Part shown: positions 58,964-64,000 of the stretch, one piece after another
Layout of the letters: every line of letters begins with the position of its first letter
Numbering within the stretch: position 1 is the first letter of the stretch
From: an uncultured Lachnospiraceae bacterium
Lineage (GTDB): Bacteria > Bacillota > Clostridia > Lachnospirales > Lachnospiraceae
Length of the DNA: 64,000 nt
Assembly: GCA_949949005.1 (NCBI GenBank)
Contig: CATLHM010000001.1
Coordinates: forward strand, 62,001 to 126,000
Direction: 5' to 3'
Made by a program: the position numbers and the translations under genes
The notes under the pieces: model-generated
The model's input: only the letters and a program-made list of their open reading frames with translations
What the model was told of the DNA's origin: nothing
Database searches by the model: none

Positions 58964-59090
58964 AAAAAGTTTCCTTTCCTGGTTTGGCGATGCATGGATG
59001 ATAGAAATTCTCATGTTTTATATCGTCAGATATTCGGATGTTAATGAATAAAATGGAATAAAATTCATGGGAATTGAAACGAAATATGGT

Positions 59091-59927
59091 TTAATGGGGA
59101 GTGAAGGGTTCGGCTGACCACTCGCGGATAAAACCGCTGTATGCATCAATTTCAAACTCATACTCCATGTTGTTATAAATGATTTCCCCTTCGTACAGAA
59201 GAGTCCCGTCATCATCGTCAAGTTCAAATTCACGGATATCGCTTACGGCCGCACCGGGAACCTGGGCGAGGACAAGCTGCTGGGCCTCCTCGACGGTGAG
59301 AGTGCCGGAGCCTTGTGGCTGTGGCGAATAATTTTCCGCATCAAAGTCGAAGCTGACCACCGCTCCGGTATACGCGTCAATTTCGTAGTCATACTCCTCA
59401 TAATTTGCCGTATAAAACTCTACATCGTATTGCCACTGCCCGTCATCAAGCTCCAGAAGGGAGCTGACGAAGGTGACCTGATTTTCCTCCAGCCCCGCAT
59501 GTTCTAAAGCAATACGCCTGGCCTCATCCTCCCCGATATAGGCATCGGAATCAGAAGCGGCCTTAACTTTATCCGTATTGCCGGAAGGGGTAGGATTTTC
59601 TTTGGCCAAAGGCTCATCCTGACTGTCCTGGTCACTGCCTGTGTGTTCGGAACTTTCGGCGTTGATCAACTCTCCGCTAAGGGCGTCAATCTCGTACTGA
59701 TACTTCCGCCCGCCTGCCTCAAAGCAGACTTGATAGAAATCCAACCCGTCACGGGTGCCCATATCCGTACTGACAGAGCTGACCTCCTCCTCTGACAATG
59801 CGGCGGCCTTCAAAGCCGTCTGTTTTGCCGATTCCGCGCCGATATAGCTTGGACGATCCTGCTTCTGGGCACAGCCGGAAAAAAGAATAACAATCAGTCC
59901 TATGACACACAGTATTTTTTGTTTCAT
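59091..59927 (-). CDS. PepSY-domain lipoprotein (multiple PepSY units)
   Basis: Lipobox VILFSGCAQ; repeats YIGAESAKQTALKAAAL...YQYEIDALSGELI, YIGEDEARRIALEHAGL...YDYEIDAYTGAVV, TVEEAQQLVLAQVPG...YEFEIDAYSGFI. Confidence 0.92.
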   Translation of the reverse strand: MKQKILCVIGLIVILFSGCAQKQDRPSYIGAESAKQTALKAAALSEEEVSSVSTDMGTRDGLDFYQVCFEAGGRKYQYEIDALSGELINAESSEHTGSDQDSQDEPLAKENPTPSGNTDKVKAASDSDAYIGEDEARRIALEHAGLEENQVTFVSSLLELDDGQWQYDVEFYTANYEEYDYEIDAYTGAVVSFDFDAENYSPQPQGSGTLTVEEAQQLVLAQVPGAAVSDIREFELDDDDGTLLYEGEIIYNNMEYEFEIDAYSGFIREWSAEPFTPH

Positions 59928-59992
59928 AATGCTCTCCTTTATTACTTTTATTATAATATCGTCATTTTTTAGTAAACGTGAGAAAAATGCGA

Positions 59993-60859
59993 TCATACGG
60001 TTTGCTTCGTAAGAGACTCATAAGCCTGCTCACAGTATTTTTCGGGGATATCCGGCCAGACACACGCTCCCCGCTCCCTGCGGCACAGTTCCATGGCTTT
60101 TTGGAGAAACAGCCCATGGGAGTCGGTTCCGGTCAGGAGAAGGCGTATGGTCATTTTGCACCAATAAGGGGCGATTTTATCCAGCCCGGCGGCGTATAAA
60201 TCCTCTATTTCTTTTTGGACAGGGTAATCCAGAGACAGGAATTCTTCTTCCCACAGGGTTTCGTTCTGATGGAGAATCATAAATTGCGTCTTTTGAGGGA
60301 TACCGATGGGAGAGCCCACTGAGCCCGGATTCAAAGCCCTTTTGCCATGATGTTCGATTTTTCTTTGGACATGGGTATGGCCGCACAAGATAAGGCGGGC
60401 GCTGCTTTGCTCCAGAATAAGGCGGGTATTGGGATCTGTGGGAAGCAGCTTTTCTCTGTTGCTGGAAGGAGAACCGTGGCAGAGCATGATGGGAGCCGTT
60501 TCATCCGGCGTTATGGTTTGAGAAATTTCCATTCCCGCGAAAAAATCCAGATCCCGATTGGTAATATTCTGATAGGTATAGTAGAGGGAGCCGGTGATCG
60601 AATTACTGCTGCTCCATCCGACCTCCCCTGCATTGCGGTAATTTAACCAGTAATCCTCTTTGTTCCCACGGATAAAAATACAGGGGTACGTGTCTTTGAG
60701 TCGGTAAAGATAATCCATGGTTCGCTGAGGGTAGGCAAATTCCCCCAGATAATCGCCTAAAAACCAAAAGGCGGTGACTTTCTTTTCCAGAGCATAACTG
60801 ACACAGGCTTTTAACGCCTCAAAATTTCCATGAATATCTGATAGTACGGCAATGTGCAT
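59993..60859 (-). CDS. Metallophosphoesterase (YfcE/MJ0936-like)
   Basis: MHIAVLSDIHGNFEAL, FLGDYLGEF, CGHTHVQ. Confidence 0.93.
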   Translation of the reverse strand: MHIAVLSDIHGNFEALKACVSYALEKKVTAFWFLGDYLGEFAYPQRTMDYLYRLKDTYPCIFIRGNKEDYWLNYRNAGEVGWSSSNSITGSLYYTYQNITNRDLDFFAGMEISQTITPDETAPIMLCHGSPSSNREKLLPTDPNTRLILEQSSARLILCGHTHVQRKIEHHGKRALNPGSVGSPIGIPQKTQFMILHQNETLWEEEFLSLDYPVQKEIEDLYAAGLDKIAPYWCKMTIRLLLTGTDSHGLFLQKAMELCRRERGACVWPDIPEKYCEQAYESLTKQTV

Positions 60860-60886
60860 GGCTCCTCCTGCTGACTGGTGAAAAGA

Positions 60887-61771
60887 TTAGGATTCGTAGC
60901 CGTGTTTTTGGGCCCAGGCAAGGAGCTTTTCATATTCGGAATTGGACTTTTCTATGATTGACTGTTGTTCAAGGAGTTTGTCCTTTTGTTCCTGTATCAC
61001 GCTATCCTTCACCTTCAACATGTCCTGCCATCCAAGCTGGGTACGGTAGTAATCTTCCCGCGCTTCGCACTGCATACGAATCTTTTCGTCCTGGCTGAGC
61101 TGATAGACGGTTTCAACGGCCTCTCCGATATATTGGTTTTTCTGTGCAAGCATCATGAGTTCCTCCCACGTGTTTGATTTAAAAAGAGACGCCCAATAAT
61201 CAAGCTGATATTGTTTGTCCTCTTCGGTTGCCAGATCTATACGGGTTAAGTCTAACACACAAAGCTTTAGCTTGTCACTATATAAGGAATGGTTTTTTAC
61301 ATTTAATAATTGATAAGTGGCAAAGAATTCCGGAAACTTCGGAAAGAGAGTGAAATTGAGAAGTCCAATCTGAATAACGGGGCGGGCGTTCTGGTACGTT
61401 TCGCCGGTTCTTAGTTGGTCAAAATTTCTGCACAGATAACTTAAGGAACGGGTGGGCCAGTTATGCTCATTGATCACCTGCATTTCGAGATTGAGGATGG
61501 CAGTATCATTCATAGAAACTTTTATGTCTAGAATAAAAGTTTTGTTATTGATGCCACTTCCTAGTTCAATGGGATTCATGATGACAGCCGTGGAAATATC
61601 GGAAGGAGAAACGTGGAGAAGCGCTGAAATCAGTCCCTTCAATACTCTGTTGTTTCGCTGAAGAAGAGCCCGAAACAGATAATCGTTTGTCATGGAGATG
61701 GCTAGCGCACCACAAGAGGGAGGAATAAGAGATTCCACAGCGGCATTGGCGGAGGTCTGGAATTGATTCAT
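60887..61771 (-). CDS. Rpn-family PD-(D/E)XK nuclease/putative transposase
   Basis: SMTNDYLFRALLQRNNRVLKGLISALL...TFILDIKVSMNDTAILNLEMQV. Confidence 0.88.
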   Translation of the reverse strand: MNQFQTSANAAVESLIPPSCGALAISMTNDYLFRALLQRNNRVLKGLISALLHVSPSDISTAVIMNPIELGSGINNKTFILDIKVSMNDTAILNLEMQVINEHNWPTRSLSYLCRNFDQLRTGETYQNARPVIQIGLLNFTLFPKFPEFFATYQLLNVKNHSLYSDKLKLCVLDLTRIDLATEEDKQYQLDYWASLFKSNTWEELMMLAQKNQYIGEAVETVYQLSQDEKIRMQCEAREDYYRTQLGWQDMLKVKDSVIQEQKDKLLEQQSIIEKSNSEYEKLLAWAQKHGYES

Positions 61772-62483
61772 AGAATTGTCCTTTCTTTAGATAAATCAGA
61801 TGTGAAATGAAAGTAAGTAAAAAATGATGTGAAACAGTTTTGATATAGATTTTTGTAACAGTTTATCATGGCAGGGAAGAGATTACAAACATTTTTTCAG
61901 TGGATGTGTGTAGAAATTTTCGGAGAAATTCTGGGAGAAAATGCCAGATAAATACAACATATTGTGGATGAATGATGTTTTTTTTCAAAAATACTATATA
62001 TAGTATTGTGCGATTTTTACTATGATAGCACGAACTCTTATTTACAGAAGCTTCCAAAGCCTGTCACAGTAAACGGACATGCGCCGCTGGCGCGGCGCAC
62101 CACCAAGACATGAAAGCCGATTGCTACGCACGACCTGCTCCCGCAATCGCCGCAGGTATTCGTATTCCGGGCTATTGCCCAACATACTCATACCTGCTTG
62201 CCCGTCCAATGTCTGTATGGCTGTGCGTGCAAGCACGCCCATCCACACAGCCGCTGTCCGGGGCTTTCACAGTAAAATCTTAATATTTCCCCAAGAAAAA
62301 AATAAGCAATCCTAAGTAAAAAGTAAAAATGATTTTAATTCCGTTTTGTTATGCTTTTCATTACAAAACAGGATTTGGCTGCGGAGAAAAAGTAAATGAT
62401 GCAGTGGACATTCCCCGCAGCTACACTGATGGGAAATTTATTTCGCGTTTCCCGGAGGGAACGCTAAAAAATGGAGGTAAGGG

Positions 62484-63524
62484 ATGAATAAGCTTAATGT
62501 TGCGGTATTTTTTGGAGGAAAATCTTCCGAGTACAGCGTATCGCTGGAATCGGCCTACTCTGTGATCAAAAATCTGAACAGGGAGAAATATCAGCCGGTT
62601 GCGGTGGGGATTTCGGAAAAAGGGGACTGGTTTTATTTCCAGGGGGAGGCGGAGCAGATCCGGGAGGACACATGGCTCAATGACAAGGACGCGATCCCGG
62701 CAATGCTCTCTCCCAGAAGGAGCGACCGGAAGCTCCTGGTGTTTGGAAAGGAGGGCATAAGCTCTATTGCGGTGGATGCGGCATTTCCGGTGCTCCACGG
62801 AAAAAACGGGGAGGACGGCACGATCCAGGGGCTGATTGAGCTGGCAGGGATTCCGCTGGCAGGCTGCGGGGTTCTGGCATCGGCCCTTTGCATGGATAAG
62901 GACAGGGCACACAAGCTGGTAAGCCTTGCAGGAGTGCGGGTTCCCAGAGCATGCGTATTCCGGCAGCGCTCGGCAGGGGAAGTGGGAGCCTTTGCAGAGA
63001 AGATCGGCTATCCCCTTTTTGTAAAGCCGGTGAAGGCCGGTTCCTCCTATGGGGTAACCAGGGTGGGGGATCCCCGGGAGCTGGAAGCCGCCGTGTGGCT
63101 GGCCTTTCAGCATGACGACGAGATCATTGTGGAGGAAAATATAGAGGGCTTTGAGGTAGGATGCGCGGTGCTTGGAAATGTGGATTTGATGGTGGGGGAA
63201 GTGGATGAGATTGAGTTGTCGGGAGGATTTTTTGACTTTACCGAGAAGTACACCCTCAAGACCTCAGCCATTTATGTCCCGGCGAGGATTGACGCAAAAA
63301 AGGCGAAGGAGATCAAAGAGACGGCCCAGGTGATCTACAGGGCCCTTGGCTGCCGGGGCTTTGCCAGGGTGGATATGTTTTTGACCTCCCAGGGGGAAGT
63401 GGTCTTTAACGAGGTCAACACCATTCCGGGCTTTACGGAGCACAGCCGTTATCCGGGGATGATGAGGGCGGCAGGGCATTCTTTCCAGGAGATTTTGGAT
63501 AAGATTATGGCGCTGGCGCTTTAA
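62484..63524 (+). CDS. VanG-like D-alanine--D-serine ligase (D-Ala:D-X ligase family)
   Basis: VFPVLHGKNGEDGT/QGLIELAGIPLAGC, SALCMDKDRAHKLVSLAGV, EIELSGGFFDFTEKYTLKTSAIYVPARI, FNEVNTIPGFT; the omega-loop EKYTLK resembles VanG as I recall it. Confidence 0.88.
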   Translation: MNKLNVAVFFGGKSSEYSVSLESAYSVIKNLNREKYQPVAVGISEKGDWFYFQGEAEQIREDTWLNDKDAIPAMLSPRRSDRKLLVFGKEGISSIAVDAAFPVLHGKNGEDGTIQGLIELAGIPLAGCGVLASALCMDKDRAHKLVSLAGVRVPRACVFRQRSAGEVGAFAEKIGYPLFVKPVKAGSSYGVTRVGDPRELEAAVWLAFQHDDEIIVEENIEGFEVGCAVLGNVDLMVGEVDEIELSGGFFDFTEKYTLKTSAIYVPARIDAKKAKEIKETAQVIYRALGCRGFARVDMFLTSQGEVVFNEVNTIPGFTEHSRYPGMMRAAGHSFQEILDKIMALAL

Positions 63525-63539
63525 GGAAAGGAACAGGCA

Positions 63540-64000
63540 ATGAAAAGGATCATTTTACCAAAAAGTGGGATCTATTCCGGCAGTCTGATACTGGTAAACC
63601 GGGCATATGGTTATAAGGAGCAGAGGGAAGAGGCGGCCCTGCTTCCGGTTTGGGAACAAGAGCCTGAAATCCTCATGCAGCGAAGGGCTGCGGCGCTGCT
63701 CTATCATTTGATAGGAAAAATAAACGGCTGGCAGGGGATTGCCCTGGTCAGCGGCTGGCGTTCCGGCAAGGAGCAGGAGGAAATCTGGGAGAGCTCCCTT
63801 AAAGAAAACGGAAGAGAGTTTACCGAGACCTATGTGGCCTATCCTGGCCACAGCGAGCACCAGACGGGGCTTGCCATTGACCTGGGACAAAAGCAGGAGG
63901 CCATCGACTTTATCCGGCCGGCGTTTCCCGATACGGGTATCTGCGGCGTTTTCCGCCAAAAGGCGGCGGAATACGGATTTATCGAACGCTATCCCAGGGG
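63540..64000 (+). CDS. VanY/VanXY-like D,D-carboxypeptidase/dipeptidase, truncated by window end
   Basis: Open frame from ATG 63540: MKRIILPKSGIYSGSLILVNRAYGYK...LVSGWRSGKEQEEIWESS...YPGHSEHQTGLAIDLG (VanY Zn-binding SxHxxGxAxD). Not in ORF track because it runs off the window. Confidence 0.88.
   Translation, partial: MKRIILPKSGIYSGSLILVNRAYGYKEQREEAALLPVWEQEPEILMQRRAAALLYHLIGKINGWQGIALVSGWRSGKEQEEIWESSLKENGREFTETYVAYPGHSEHQTGLAIDLGQKQEAIDFIRPAFPDTGICGVFRQKAAEYGFIERYPR

Noticed and set aside
62421-63113. 230-aa minus-strand ORF opposite the VanG-like ligase
   Set aside because: Antisense shadow of a strongly supported ligase gene.
1-64000. CRISPR array or cas genes
   Set aside because: No regularly spaced identical repeats and no Cas-like proteins seen on either strand.

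Overview
The window looks like a low-to-mid GC Clostridia/Lachnospiraceae-type gut anaerobe chromosome; this is my inference from gene content and style, not from a marker gene. It has carbohydrate-utilisation genes (GH127, GH13, GH31, GH3, GH2, GH88, UxuA/UxuB, a GPH-type transporter, several AraC regulators) interleaved with defence and toxin-antitoxin genes. The main accessory feature is a BREX-type operon at 18923-32838: brxA, brxB, brxC, pglX, an AAA ATPase, a putative TOPRIM/DUF4276-like protein, and pglZ. It sits between a GH13 and a GH31 glucosidase. It has no recognisable brxL, carries a PARIS-like ATPase + TOPRIM-like pair between pglX and pglZ, and has a decayed interval after pglX in which the pglX 3' tail is duplicated. 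A structured leader RNA candidate precedes the operon. Other accessory features are three YgiT/DUF4258 toxin-antitoxin copies (one intact, two decayed), a Phd/RelE-type pair, an AbiE-type pair with a frameshifted toxin, a Panacea (DUF4065) pair, and at the right edge a VanG-like D-Ala-D-Ser ligase plus VanXY/VanY-like peptidase. All assignments come from reading the sequence and the supplied translations; no database search was run.
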